Shown one piece after another: positions 26,811 to 35,930 of a stretch of 64,000 nucleotides of DNA. Both the position numbers and the translations under genes were made by a program. The stretch comes from JAKEHA01 sp964560355 (GTDB taxonomy: Bacteria > Krumholzibacteriota > Krumholzibacteriia > WVZY01 > JAKEHA01), in contig CAZLLI010000004.1 of NCBI GenBank assembly GCA_964560355.1, positions 1 to 64,000 of the forward strand. The letters are read 5' to 3'. The notes under the pieces are model-generated. The model was not told the DNA's origin. It ran no database searches and worked only from the letters and a program-made list of their open reading frames with translations. How positions within the stretch are numbered: position 1 is the stretch's first letter; each line of letters opens with the position of its first letter.

Positions 26811-28628
26811 ATGAAACCACCGCGACTAGGCAAATGGAAAAACCTTGAGGCGACTAGCGGCTTGCTTATCTTTGCCCAGGTTCTAGAGGAAATGCTCTTT
26901 AGCCACACCATTGATTCATATAAGGCATCCGCGCTCAACGTACACACAAACACCATCGAACTTGCCTTCCTCGTCTCACAGGCCAGGCTTGGACGTGTGC
27001 GCGCGGGTGCGGTCGTGCCAGTAGCACGAGAACTCGAACGTCGAATGCGCGGGCCGTCGGTAGGTCGCGTTATTGGCCGGGCGGTGGCGCATGCGTACGC
27101 ATCGGACTTGGCGCACGCCGCGTCACGCGCGGAGAACGCGGTTCGCTCGGGAGAATTCAAGCAAGTTACGGAAGCGATAGCATTGGAGCTCGCCGGCCAC
27201 TACTGGCAGTCGCTTCAAGATCTTCTCACTGAACTTGTAAACGATCCAAAGCAAAAGCAAGCCATCGTGCAACTGGCGAACGAATTTGTCGCCGAAGCGG
27301 AGATACAGGGGTATCACCGAAGCTATGTGTACTACGCAACGAGGAGGTTCTTTTTTTCAGACGATGGGGGCCCCGTTGAAATTGTCTCAGCGTCCCAAAT
27401 TGGCGATTTTTTCAGCGAGTACTTCTCCGGCGCGAAGAGAAAGTACAAAGTGATCCTTAGAGGTTCGGAGAAATTCGACGCTCTGGGCAAGTTGGGATCA
27501 CAGCTGGGGCTAGACATTTCCGAAAAGACAGACCAACCGGCTTCCGGTGGGAAAGGGAAGCTCTTTCTTGGCAAGAGTGTGCAGTACCCTCGATTTCTTA
27601 CGCAGCGCGGGATCGAAGCTCGCGATCCGATGTCCGCGCTCGCGCATGCGAATAGTCTCGTCGAGATGATCGTTAGCACTCGGTGCTTCACGGAACACTC
27701 CGTCGACCTGAAGTGGCTTCGATCGGGCTTTGTGCAAGATGAGGACACCTCTGAGGACACAATTCTGAAGGAGCTTCCCTCCGCAATGAGCCGAGGAATA
27801 GTTCGGCTCGGCGGCCCCGGCGAGACAGACGTCAAGGACGCAATAGAGGTATTCGCTATCGAACACTTGACTGATGAAGCGTCTCATTTCCTGGCGAAGG
27901 CACTGGAGTATCACCGTGCCGCGCTGGAGATGGAGACGGCAGAAAACCAACTCCTCGATCTGTGGGCTGCATTGGAGGGTTTCCTGCCGGCCCCCGACGA
28001 CGACGGCGCGCGAATAACGCAGTATGTCTCCTACATTACGCCCCCGCTTAACCTAACATACACTCACAAGATCATGCGTTACGCATTGAAATGCCTCCTC
28101 GCCGAAGGGACGCGCGTGCGGGAGACAATCGCGAGTGTACCTATCAGTGGCGACATGGTTGCCAAAACGTGCTGTCTTCTCGTGTCTTCGGATGAGGCCA
28201 CGCGTCGTGGGACCCTTTACGAGCAATTGGATCGAAATCCATTGCTACGGTTTCGCTGCTGGACGATTCACGAGCGCTTCAGTTCGTCCCATCGAGTCAA
28301 GACCTCGATCCTTGAGCACAAGGAGCGCATAGAATGGCACCTGCAGAGGATATATTCCACTCGCAATCAGATCGCGCACAGTGCCGAGGCCTTGCCGTAC
28401 CTGGATACTCTTGTTGAGAATCTGCATTCGTATTTGGACGTGCTAATACTTAGCGTTGTTCGCATCGCGACACAGGCGCGTGTTCGATGCTCCGTGGCGA
28501 GCGTTCTGAAGCTGCTCGCGATACGCGAGTCCGTAATGCTCGATGAGCTTGGCCGAAAGGATGTAGCATGTTCGAATGCAACGTTTCGCTCGATTGTGTA
28601 TGGAGACAAGAACCCCTTAGTCTACTAG
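26811..28628 (+). CDS. large protein with C-terminal HEPN (ApeA-like) domain, candidate defence RNase
   Basis: A 605-residue protein; I place the start at ATG 26811 because the open frame further upstream runs through the terminator at 26686-26730. The C-terminal third has ENQLLDLWAALEGFLP (about residues 380-396) and, at Arg518-His523, RNQIAH. This Rx4H motif within long helices, with the preceding W-x-x-LE helix, matches the HEPN fold as found in ApeA-type proteins, where Arg and His form an RNA-cleaving site. The N-terminal 370 residues, helical and without a recognised domain, could sense a trigger. No signal peptide or membrane segment. Base composition is clearly more A/T-rich than the neighbours. 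An RNase acting on tRNA or mRNA during phage infection is my inference. Confidence 0.7.
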   Translation: MKPPRLGKWKNLEATSGLLIFAQVLEEMLFSHTIDSYKASALNVHTNTIELAFLVSQARLGRVRAGAVVPVARELERRMRGPSVGRVIGRAVAHAYASDLAHAASRAENAVRSGEFKQVTEAIALELAGHYWQSLQDLLTELVNDPKQKQAIVQLANEFVAEAEIQGYHRSYVYYATRRFFFSDDGGPVEIVSASQIGDFFSEYFSGAKRKYKVILRGSEKFDALGKLGSQLGLDISEKTDQPASGGKGKLFLGKSVQYPRFLTQRGIEARDPMSALAHANSLVEMIVSTRCFTEHSVDLKWLRSGFVQDEDTSEDTILKELPSAMSRGIVRLGGPGETDVKDAIEVFAIEHLTDEASHFLAKALEYHRAALEMETAENQLLDLWAALEGFLPAPDDDGARITQYVSYITPPLNLTYTHKIMRYALKCLLAEGTRVRETIASVPISGDMVAKTCCLLVSSDEATRRGTLYEQLDRNPLLRFRCWTIHERFSSSHRVKTSILEHKERIEWHLQRIYSTRNQIAHSAEALPYLDTLVENLHSYLDVLILSVVRIATQARVRCSVASVLKLLAIRESVMLDELGRKDVACSNATFRSIVYGDKNPLVY

Positions 28629-28634
28629 TCTATT

Positions 28635-28695
28635 GAAACAAAAAAACTCCCCCGGCCGATTCACTCGGCCGGGGGAGTTTCGTTTTGGCGCACAA
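28635..28695. repeat. right copy of the 61-bp terminator-containing direct repeat
   Basis: Matches 24954-25014 at 59 of 61 positions, in the same orientation, including the A-run, hairpin and trailing GTTTTGGCGC. It lies 6 bp after the HEPN stop and 8 bp before the stop of the convergent lipoprotein gene, so it can terminate both. Confidence 0.85.
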
Positions 28696-28703
28696 GTACG
28701 GCG

Positions 28704-29081
28704 TTACGCCTTGTACTTGCGAAGCCCCGGGGGCAGGTCGTCGCGGCGCGCGACGGACTTCCAGGGTCCGTCGATGCACACGCTCCATTCCCATGCCCCT
28801 TGAACCTTGCGATAGAACTGACCCGCGGTGTAGTAGCAGTCGTCGTAGCCGCTCACCGCGTAGACGTCCATGCGGTCGTCGTAGACCAGCACGACCTTCG
28901 AGTTGCCGTGCTTATCGCGGTAGCCGTACGCGGGCGCGTGGTCGGGCGGACCCGGCTCGTTCTTTTCGACGCCGACGTCGTGCGGCGAACTCTTGCCCGC
29001 GACTTTGGTCGTCGAACAACCGGCCAGCGCGACCGTTCCCGACGCGAGGGCGATGATCATGAGGGTGCGTACTGCGAACAT
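28704..29081 (-). CDS. small lipoprotein, function unknown
   Basis: A 125-residue protein with lipobox LAGCSTTK after a signal peptide. ATG 29081 has GGAGGACG upstream. The mature part reads GYRDKHGNSKVVLVYDDRMDVYAVSGYDDCYY and then WEWSVCIDGPWKSVARRDDLPPGLRKY, with a YYTAGQFYRKVQGAWEWS aromatic segment that resembles YXWXD-type small lipoproteins. Two cysteines may form a disulfide. GC-rich like the chromosome, so outside the island. Confidence 0.75.
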   Translation of the reverse strand: MFAVRTLMIIALASGTVALAGCSTTKVAGKSSPHDVGVEKNEPGPPDHAPAYGYRDKHGNSKVVLVYDDRMDVYAVSGYDDCYYTAGQFYRKVQGAWEWSVCIDGPWKSVARRDDLPPGLRKYKA

Positions 29082-29195
29082 GCTCGTCCTCCATTATAAG
29101 GGGACCGAGAGCGTGTAGTGCAAAGTGCGGGCCAGGGAACGATGGGGAACGAGAAGGCAGCGCCGCGCGCGATGGGAACGAAGTCGTCGCGCCGA

Positions 29196-30995
29196 CTACT
29201 TCGTACCGCGATAGATCACGGTGCTGTTGCCGGTGACGTAGGCGGTCGAGCCGGACGGTGCCCACACGTCGGTGTAGGTGCCGAAGGTGTTGGCGGTGGA
29301 GCGCACCCACGACTCGCCGTCGAAGTTGAAGAAGGCGTCGTTGGTGGTGTTGTTGTTTCGGCCGCCCAAACCGACGACGAAGATGTCGCTGGCGGAGACT
29401 CCGAACACGGACTCGAGCCCGGATGAGGTGCCGATGCTCTCCGATTTCCAGGTCGAACCGTCGAAGCGAAACGCGTTGGGTTGGCCGGGCGCGCCAGTGC
29501 CGACGGCGTAGATGTTCGACGCCGACGAACCCCACACGCCGCGCAGCGCGATGGTGTTGAGCGTGGTGCTTTCGCTCCAATTGATGCCGTCGTAGTGCAA
29601 GACGAGACCGTCGTTGCCGACGGCGTACACGTTGGTGGGCGACGCGCCCCACACGGCGTGCAGCACTTTGGTGGTGCCGCTCGCTTGCGGGCTCCACACG
29701 CCGCCGGTCGCGTGCACGATGACGCCGTTGTTGCCGACGGCCCACGCTTCGCCGCCGGTCGCCCATACGCCGTTCAGTCCTTCGGTGGTACCGCTCGTTG
29801 CAGGCGCCCACGTGCCGCCGTCGAAGTATGTGATAACGCCGCCGTCGCCGACCGCGATCACGTTCGACGCCGATGTGCCCCACACGTCGTTCAGTTGCTC
29901 GGGCAATCCGCCGGCCATGAAGTGCCACGCGCCGTTGGTGCGCCGCAGCACCTGCGCGAACGGCCCGACCACGAACACGTCGCTCGCCGACGCGCCCCAA
30001 ATTCCGCGGTACACCGCGGTGCCGCCGACGTCGCTCAGTTCCTTCTTCCACTCGGCGCCGTCGTAGCGAATCACGGTGCCGCCGCTCCCCACCGCGATCA
30101 CGTCGTCCGCCGCGGTGCCGGAGATGGCGTCGAAATTTTGCGCGGTGAAGATGTTGGTCTTGAAGCGGTCCCACACCACGCCGTCGAAGTGGAGCATGAC
30201 GCCGACTTCGCCGCACACGAACACGTCGAGGGGCGACGATCCCCACACGCCCGTGAGCGCACGCGTCGCGATTCCGCCGGGCACGGTCATGGTGTTCCAC
30301 GTGTCGACGCCATCGAAGCGAAGTATGGTAGCGCTGCTTCCGGCCGCGAACGCGACGGTGGGAGTGAAGCCGTACACGGCGCGCAGGTTTTCGGTGGTGG
30401 TGGTGTTCTGCGCCGACCACCCGGCTCCGTCGAACGTGAGCACGGTGCCGGAATTTCCGACCGCGAAGGCGCGCGTCGACGACGCGACCCACACGCCGCG
30501 CAAATGCACGCCGGTGTTCGACGTCTCCGCGTTCCACGACACGCCGTCGAAACGCAGAATGGTTCCGCTGTTGCCGACCGCGACGACGTCGTCGGACGCG
30601 GAGCCGAAGACGGCGTTGAGATTCTGCGTGGTGCCCGACGCCATGGCGGAGAAGCCGGTGCCGGTGTCGCGCAGGATGAGTCCGTTCGGACCCACCGCGA
30701 ACAGGGTCCCGTCCGATGCGGCCCAGATCGCGTAGATCTCCGACGTGGTGCCGGTCGGGAAGTCGCGCCACAGGGTTCCGTCCCAGTCGATCGAAAGTCC
30801 GCTACCGCCGACCGCGCGTGCGGCGCCGGAAGAAATCGCGACGACGCCGTGCAGCGCGCCGATCTCGGCGCTTTCGGGCACGAACGTGAAGGTCGCGGGC
30901 GGCGGCGGATAGACGGTGCTGTCGTCGCACGCGGTGACCGCGGCGGCGAGCAACAACGCGGCCACGCAACTATGGAGCGATCGTTTCGGCGTCAT
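29196..30995 (-). CDS. beta-propeller-like repeat lipoprotein (first of a tandem pair)
   Basis: A 599-residue protein; ATG 30995 begins a signal peptide with lipobox AVTACDDS. The rest consists of about twelve repeats of roughly 45 residues, each ending in a variant of VWGSSASNVYAVGNDG followed by a short strand and FDGxxW (for example VWGSSPLDVFVCGEVG, IWGASASDVFVVGPFA). This is typical of WD40/YVTN-like or BNR-type propellers found in surface proteins of Myxococcota and related groups. No catalytic residues are seen; a ligand-binding or surface-structural role is likely (inference). It lies 56 bp after the paralogous gene at 31052-32803. Confidence 0.8.
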   Translation of the reverse strand: MTPKRSLHSCVAALLLAAAVTACDDSTVYPPPPATFTFVPESAEIGALHGVVAISSGAARAVGGSGLSIDWDGTLWRDFPTGTTSEIYAIWAASDGTLFAVGPNGLILRDTGTGFSAMASGTTQNLNAVFGSASDDVVAVGNSGTILRFDGVSWNAETSNTGVHLRGVWVASSTRAFAVGNSGTVLTFDGAGWSAQNTTTTENLRAVYGFTPTVAFAAGSSATILRFDGVDTWNTMTVPGGIATRALTGVWGSSPLDVFVCGEVGVMLHFDGVVWDRFKTNIFTAQNFDAISGTAADDVIAVGSGGTVIRYDGAEWKKELSDVGGTAVYRGIWGASASDVFVVGPFAQVLRRTNGAWHFMAGGLPEQLNDVWGTSASNVIAVGDGGVITYFDGGTWAPATSGTTEGLNGVWATGGEAWAVGNNGVIVHATGGVWSPQASGTTKVLHAVWGASPTNVYAVGNDGLVLHYDGINWSESTTLNTIALRGVWGSSASNIYAVGTGAPGQPNAFRFDGSTWKSESIGTSSGLESVFGVSASDIFVVGLGGRNNNTTNDAFFNFDGESWVRSTANTFGTYTDVWAPSGSTAYVTGNSTVIYRGTK

Positions 30996-31051
30996 GGGTT
31001 CGAGCGCGTCGGGAGAGACGAAACGAGCATACGCGCGCGGCGCGTCCGCGG

Positions 31052-32803
31052 TCAAGGCGGCCCGAAGCGTGCCACGAGTCCGCCCGCGACGCCGCCGCCC
31101 ACTACGAAGATTTCGTCGGCGTCGGCGAACGCGTCGTAGATCGGCTCCAGCACCGGCGACGATTCCGCGTTCCACTTCTCTTCATGGAAGCGAAGCATGG
31201 CGCCGCCGCCGCCGAAGGCGAGAATGTCGCCGCCGGGCGCGCGCACCATCGTGTACAGGTTCGCGGAGGTGGGGGACTCGTACGGAGTGATGCCGTGCGA
31301 GTTGAGCACGAAGAGCGCGCCGCTCGCGCCCACGGCGAGCGCACGGTTGTTGACATCGTTCCCGGGATACGCGACGACGTCGTGGATGTCGACCGGCGCT
31401 CGCACCGCAAAGATGGTCCAGCCCGAACCGTCGTAGTACAGCGCGACGCCGTCGTCGCCGACCGCGTAGCCTTCGTTGTTCGAGCGAAGCACGATCGCGT
31501 TGAGGCTCTCGGTGAAACGCGGCGCGTTGTCCTGGACCCACGCGCCGCCGACGCGCCGTCGCAGCCGACCATTCGAACCCACCGCGTAGAGGCGCGACGG
31601 GCTCTCGCCGAATCCGTACCACGTCACCACCTCGTCGTCTTCTACCACCCACGCGCCGCCGTCGAAGCGCAGGAGCCGTTGCGCGCCGCCCGCGAAGAGG
31701 TCGCCGCTTTGCGCGCGAAACACGCAGAAAAGGTCGCGCGCGTCGACGCCTTCGTCGACCGACCACGCGCTGCCGCGTCCGTGCACGATGTAGCCGTCGT
31801 CGCCCACCGCGATCACGGAGCCGTCGACGTCGGTGCACACGCCGCGCAGAACCGGCACCGCGCCCGGCGTCTGCGACGACCACGCCGCGCCGTCGTGCGT
31901 GCGCAGCACGCGCGAGCCGCCGACCCAGGTGTCGTCGCCGACGCGGCACGCGCCGAAGAGCCAGTGCGTGGTGCCGAGGTCGACGGGCTCCCACGCGCCG
32001 CCCGCGAGCTCGAGCGCGGTCCCGTTCGCGCCCACGACGAGCGGCGCGCCCGGACTCGCCACCACGCACTGCAGCACGTCGCGCGTCGGGCTCGTCATCG
32101 GCGACCAATCGGCGCCGTCGTAGTGCAGGATCGTCCCCGACGTTCCCACCGCGTACACGTCGTCACTCGCCGCGCCGCTCACCGACGAGAGCGTCTCGGT
32201 GACGCCGCTCGCTTGCTCGCTCCACTGCGCGCCGTCGAAGTGCACGATGGTGCCGGAGACGCCAACCGCGAATACGTCGCGCATCGACGTGCCCCAGACC
32301 GAGTGCAATGAGCGCGGCGTCGGCGGCGGTTGCACGGCCCACGTGGTGCCGTCGCCCATGAGGAGCGCGCCGTTCTCGCCGACCACGAGCAGCGTGTCGG
32401 GCGTCGCCGCCCACACCGCGCGCAAGTCTTCCGGCGTCACGCGCGTCGTCAGTTGGAAGGCGACCCCGTCGAATCGAAGCGTGAGACCGAGGTCGCCCAC
32501 CGCAACCACAGGACCGCCGTCGATACCGGTCACGCCCCATACGTCGCGCACGTAACCGATCGTCACCGGCGACCAGCGCGTTCCGTTCCAGCGCGCGGCG
32601 GTGCCGGCCGGCCCGACTGCGAACACGTTGCTGGAACTCCCCGCCCACAGGGCGTAGGTGGTGAACGACGGCGGGAAGTCGCGCCACGTCGACCATTGCG
32701 ACGGGTTCGGAGGCGGGGGCTCGATGGAGGTCGACGAGTCGTCGCAAGCGACGGCGAGGCACGCGAGCGCGAACAAGCGAAGCGCTAATGAGCGAACGGG
32801 CAT
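31052..32803 (-). CDS. beta-propeller-like repeat lipoprotein (second of a tandem pair)
   Basis: A 583-residue paralogue of the previous gene. ATG 32803 starts MPVRSLALRLFALACLAVACDDS, a lipoprotein signal with lipobox AVAC. Repeats such as VWGTSMRDVFAVGVSG, VSGAASDDVYAVGTSG and FHFDGAQW-like ends are shared with the neighbour but more degenerate toward the C-terminus. The start at 32920 in the same frame is less likely since it puts a polar stretch before the signal peptide. The pair probably arose by local duplication and is co-transcribed. Confidence 0.8.
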   Translation of the reverse strand: MPVRSLALRLFALACLAVACDDSSTSIEPPPPNPSQWSTWRDFPPSFTTYALWAGSSSNVFAVGPAGTAARWNGTRWSPVTIGYVRDVWGVTGIDGGPVVAVGDLGLTLRFDGVAFQLTTRVTPEDLRAVWAATPDTLLVVGENGALLMGDGTTWAVQPPPTPRSLHSVWGTSMRDVFAVGVSGTIVHFDGAQWSEQASGVTETLSSVSGAASDDVYAVGTSGTILHYDGADWSPMTSPTRDVLQCVVASPGAPLVVGANGTALELAGGAWEPVDLGTTHWLFGACRVGDDTWVGGSRVLRTHDGAAWSSQTPGAVPVLRGVCTDVDGSVIAVGDDGYIVHGRGSAWSVDEGVDARDLFCVFRAQSGDLFAGGAQRLLRFDGGAWVVEDDEVVTWYGFGESPSRLYAVGSNGRLRRRVGGAWVQDNAPRFTESLNAIVLRSNNEGYAVGDDGVALYYDGSGWTIFAVRAPVDIHDVVAYPGNDVNNRALAVGASGALFVLNSHGITPYESPTSANLYTMVRAPGGDILAFGGGGAMLRFHEEKWNAESSPVLEPIYDAFADADEIFVVGGGVAGGLVARFGPP

Positions 32804-32874
32804 CGGCGGTAACCAGAACGGGGCGAACGGTGGGATGCCCCAATTGTATGCCGGCGCGGCGCGCGTCGCAAGCA

Positions 32875-33732
32875 CTACATCGGATAGGTGAAGCCGGAGA
32901 GGCGCTCGCTTTCCTTCCACAGGCGGCGCTGGACTTCCTTGTCGTACGACACCCGCGACGTGCCCAGCTCTTCACAGCGTCGAAAATACTTGCCGGTGAC
33001 GCCTTCCACCTTGGGCGACGACGCCAGGAACACGGGGGTTTCGGCGCCGTCTTCGGGCGGTTTGAAGAAGCGGCTGGTCGCGTTCCACGCCACCTGCACG
33101 ACCGACGAAAAGCTGCGCATGAGGTTGGTGTGAATGACGCCCGGGTGCAGGCAATTCGCGGTCACGCGCGTGCCCTCGAGGCGCCGCGCGAGTTCGTACG
33201 TGAACACGATGTTCATGAGCTTGGTGTTCGCGTACGCCTGCCAGCCGCGGTACGCCTCCGCGAGCTGCAAGTCGTCGAAGTCGATCACGCCGCGGGAGTG
33301 CGCGGTCGACGCGACGTTGACAACGCGCGCCGGCGCGCTCGCGCGCAGCACGTCGAGCAACAACCCCGTGAGCAGGAAGTACGCGAGGTGGTTGACGAAG
33401 AACTGCATCTCGACGCCTTCGTCCGTGAGCTTGCGCCGCGCCGTGATCAACGCCGCATTGTTAATAAGCACGTCGAGGCGCGTGTGCTTCTTCTGGAACG
33501 CGTCGGCCAGCTTGCGGATGGCGGCGGTGGTCGAGAGGTCCGCGACCAGCATCTCGATCGACGCGCCCGGGTTCGCGCGCAGGAGCTCGTCGCGCGCCTT
33601 GGCGCCGCGCGGCTGCGTGCGGCTGACCATGACGACGCGCGCCCCCAGCGCGGCGAGCTGTCCCGCCGTCGCCATCCCGATGCCCGAGCTCGCGCCGGTG
33701 ACGAGCACCGTCTTTCCGTCCATCCGCGTCAT
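32875..33732 (-). CDS. short-chain dehydrogenase/reductase, retinol dehydrogenase-like
   Basis: A 285-residue SDR. The NAD(P) motif TGASSGIG (about residues 12-19), NNAAL for the NNAG position, VNVASTAHSRG with catalytic Ser, and YANTKLMN with the Y-x-x-x-K pair (YANTK) are intact. The insertion GVIDFDDLQLAEAYRGWQAY and the C-terminal RLWKESERLSG are typical of RDH11/13-like SDRs, whose bacterial substrates are usually unknown. ATG 33732 (or 33723) is 22 bp from the divergent dinB start, so the promoters must overlap. Followed after 71 bp by the propeller genes on the same strand. Confidence 0.88.
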   Translation of the reverse strand: MTRMDGKTVLVTGASSGIGMATAGQLAALGARVVMVSRTQPRGAKARDELLRANPGASIEMLVADLSTTAAIRKLADAFQKKHTRLDVLINNAALITARRKLTDEGVEMQFFVNHLAYFLLTGLLLDVLRASAPARVVNVASTAHSRGVIDFDDLQLAEAYRGWQAYANTKLMNIVFTYELARRLEGTRVTANCLHPGVIHTNLMRSFSSVVQVAWNATSRFFKPPEDGAETPVFLASSPKVEGVTGKYFRRCEELGTSRVSYDKEVQRRLWKESERLSGFTYPM

Positions 33733-33754
33733 GCGCGCATGATACGCTACCCGC

Positions 33755-34951
33755 GTGACCGACGGAACCGGCAAAGCGCGCGCGATCATCCACGTCGACA
33801 TGGACGCGTTCTACGCGTCGGTCGAGGTGATGGACGACCCGTCGCTCGCGGGCAAGCCCGTCATCGTGGGCGGGACGCGCGAGTCGCGCGGCGTGGTGTC
33901 GGCGGCGTCGTACGAAGCGCGCGTGTTCGGCGTGCACAGCGCCATGAGCACCGCGCGCGCGGAGAAGCTGTGCCCGCACGGCGTCTTCATCGCGCCGCGC
34001 ATGGAGCGCTACATGGATGTCTCGCGCGATATCCGCCACATCATGGATGCGTTCACTCCGCTCGTCGAACCCATCTCGATCGACGAAGCCTTCCTCGACG
34101 TCACCGGCAGCCAGTCGCTCTTCGGCGCGGCACCCGACATCGGGCGCGCCATCAAGCGGCGCATTCGCGGCGAAGTGGGGCTGGTGGCGTCGGTGGGGGT
34201 GGCGCCGAACAAGTTCCTCGCCAAGCTCGCGAGCGATCTCGAGAAGCCGGACGGCTTCGTCGTCATTACGGAGGAAGACGCGGAGGCGCGCATCGCGCCG
34301 CTGCCGGTGTCGCGGCTGTGGGGGGTCGGGAAGAAGACCGAGCCGAATTTCATCGCCGCGGGGCTGCGCACTTTCGGCGACGTCGCGCGCGCGAGCGACG
34401 CGTTGCTCGAGCGCCTCGCGGGCTCGTACGGCCCGCGCCTCAAGCAGCTCGCGCGCGGCCTGGACGACCGCGACGTCGTCCCAGACGCGGACGCGAAGTC
34501 GATCGGGGCGGAGAACACCTTCGCTCGCGACATCGCCGACGCGGCCGCGCTGCGCGCGGAGCTGGATCAATTGTCGGAGCGCGTCGCCCGCCGCGCGCGC
34601 GCCGACGGCGTGGTCGGCTTCACCGTGAACCTCAAGGCGCGCTACGCCGACTTCACAACCGTGACGCGCGCGAAGACGCTCGCGAGCGCCACCGCGGACT
34701 CGGTCGCGATTCGCGACGCCGCGCGCGAGCTCTTGGAGAAGCGACTCGACCGTGACGGGCGCGCGCTCCGTCTCCTCGGCGTGTCGCTCTCGAACCTCGC
34801 GCACCACGACGACGTCACGCGCGACCTCTTCGACGGCGCCGCGCGCACCAACACGTCGCGCAACCGCGCGCTCGATTCAGTGATGGATGCACTGCGCGCG
34901 CGCTTCGGTTCGAACGCGGTGACACGCGGAACGAAACGGGGCCCGCGCTAG
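33755..34951 (+). CDS. dinB: DNA polymerase IV (Y family)
   Basis: A 398-residue Y-family polymerase. Motifs: IIHVDMDAFYASVE with metal-binding Asp (about residue 16), YEARVFGVHSAMS, and SIDEAFLDVTG with the Asp-Glu pair; VGVAPNKFLAKLASDLEKPDG follows in the thumb and RLWGVGKKT in the helix-hairpin-helix. It copies past damaged bases with low fidelity in the SOS response. The GTG start at 33755 puts VDMDAFY at the usual distance. No LexA box is obvious upstream, but the space to the divergent SDR gene is only 22 bp. Confidence 0.95.
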   Translation: MTDGTGKARAIIHVDMDAFYASVEVMDDPSLAGKPVIVGGTRESRGVVSAASYEARVFGVHSAMSTARAEKLCPHGVFIAPRMERYMDVSRDIRHIMDAFTPLVEPISIDEAFLDVTGSQSLFGAAPDIGRAIKRRIRGEVGLVASVGVAPNKFLAKLASDLEKPDGFVVITEEDAEARIAPLPVSRLWGVGKKTEPNFIAAGLRTFGDVARASDALLERLAGSYGPRLKQLARGLDDRDVVPDADAKSIGAENTFARDIADAAALRAELDQLSERVARRARADGVVGFTVNLKARYADFTTVTRAKTLASATADSVAIRDAARELLEKRLDRDGRALRLLGVSLSNLAHHDDVTRDLFDGAARTNTSRNRALDSVMDALRARFGSNAVTRGTKRGPR

Positions 34952-34966
34952 CGCGCGAGCCCCGTC
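34937..34966. terminator. GC-rich inverted repeat at the end of dinB
   Basis: ACGGGGC...GAGCCCCGT with an inner GCGC/GCGC pairing spans the dinB stop codon. It has no clear T-run; it may serve as a bidirectional transcript end for dinB and the convergent lipoprotein gene. Confidence 0.4.
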
Positions 34967-34989
34967 TTGCGAACAATTCTTCGCCGCGA

Positions 34990-35930
34990 CTAGAAGATGT
35001 TCCCGGAAGGTCCGAACGGTCCGTCGGACGCGGTGCCGCCGCCGTTGCCGCCCGTACCGCCGCCGCCGATGTTGAACGTTCCGCCGACGAAGAGCGGCGC
35101 CGAACCCAGGGCCCGGTAAACACCATAGCTCGGTCCGCCCGGTCCGCCCGCGCCGCCGCCGCCGGCACCACCGTTGCCGCCGTCGCCCCCATCGCCACCG
35201 CGGCCGACTTCGGCAAGGCACGCTGCGGCACCGAATCCACCGCCACCGCCCGCGCCGCCGCTGCCACCCGCGGCGCCGTTGCCGCCACGTCCACCCATGC
35301 CGCTCGTGAACGTGCAGCTGTCGAAACGCGGTGACGAGTTCACGAGCATGACGGCGAAAGACGCGCGCCCGCCGACGCCACCGCTGCCGCCTTGGCCACC
35401 GGCTCCGCCACCACCGCCGCCACCCGCGCCGTTTCCACCACCGTCGTCGCATCCGGTGCCGCCCTGACCGCCGCCACCGCCACCGCCGCCACCGCCGCGC
35501 CCATTGCCGCCGCTGGCGCCGGTGTTCGATGTATTGGGAACCCACTCGTTCGCGATGACGGAACCGCTTCCGCTCGCCGCCGACCCGTTGGCTCCGGGGA
35601 CGCCTGCGGCCCCGTTGACACCGTTACCGCCGTCGCCACCGGCTCCGGCGCTGCAGAAGATCCCGCCATCGAATCCCGAGCCGCCGATTCCACCGGCACC
35701 GCCGGTGCACCCTCCCGTCCCACCGTTCTGGCCCGCATTGATACCCTCGTTGCCGCCAGCGCCGCCCACGCCCCCGGTGCACCCGACCGGTGACGCGCCC
35801 CCGCTGCCACCAAGGCCACGAGCGCCGTCGCAACTTCCCGCCGCCCCGTTGTTCCCCGCGAAGGCGCTCGCTCCGTTCGACCCCGGGACGCCGGTCGCTC
35901 CGCCCAGTCCGTTCGCGGTCGTGAACTGGC
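34990..35930 (-). repeat. low-complexity Gly-rich coding repeats
   Basis: On the forward strand a run of CCG/CCA/CCC triplets (CCGCCACCGCCGCC and variants) that encodes the Gly-rich tail of the lipoprotein on the minus strand. These are codon-level repeats within a gene, not a CRISPR array, and would be prone to length change. Confidence 0.7.

Noticed and set aside
29093..29123. TATAAT with TTGCAC at 19-bp spacing upstream of the lipoprotein at 28704-29081
   Set aside because: The -10 overlaps the ribosome binding site, so the transcript would lack it; I think the match is chance.
35000..35930. CRISPR-like or tandem DNA repeat array
   Set aside because: The repeats are degenerate GGN codons of the Gly-rich lipoprotein tail; there is no constant repeat unit or unique spacer.
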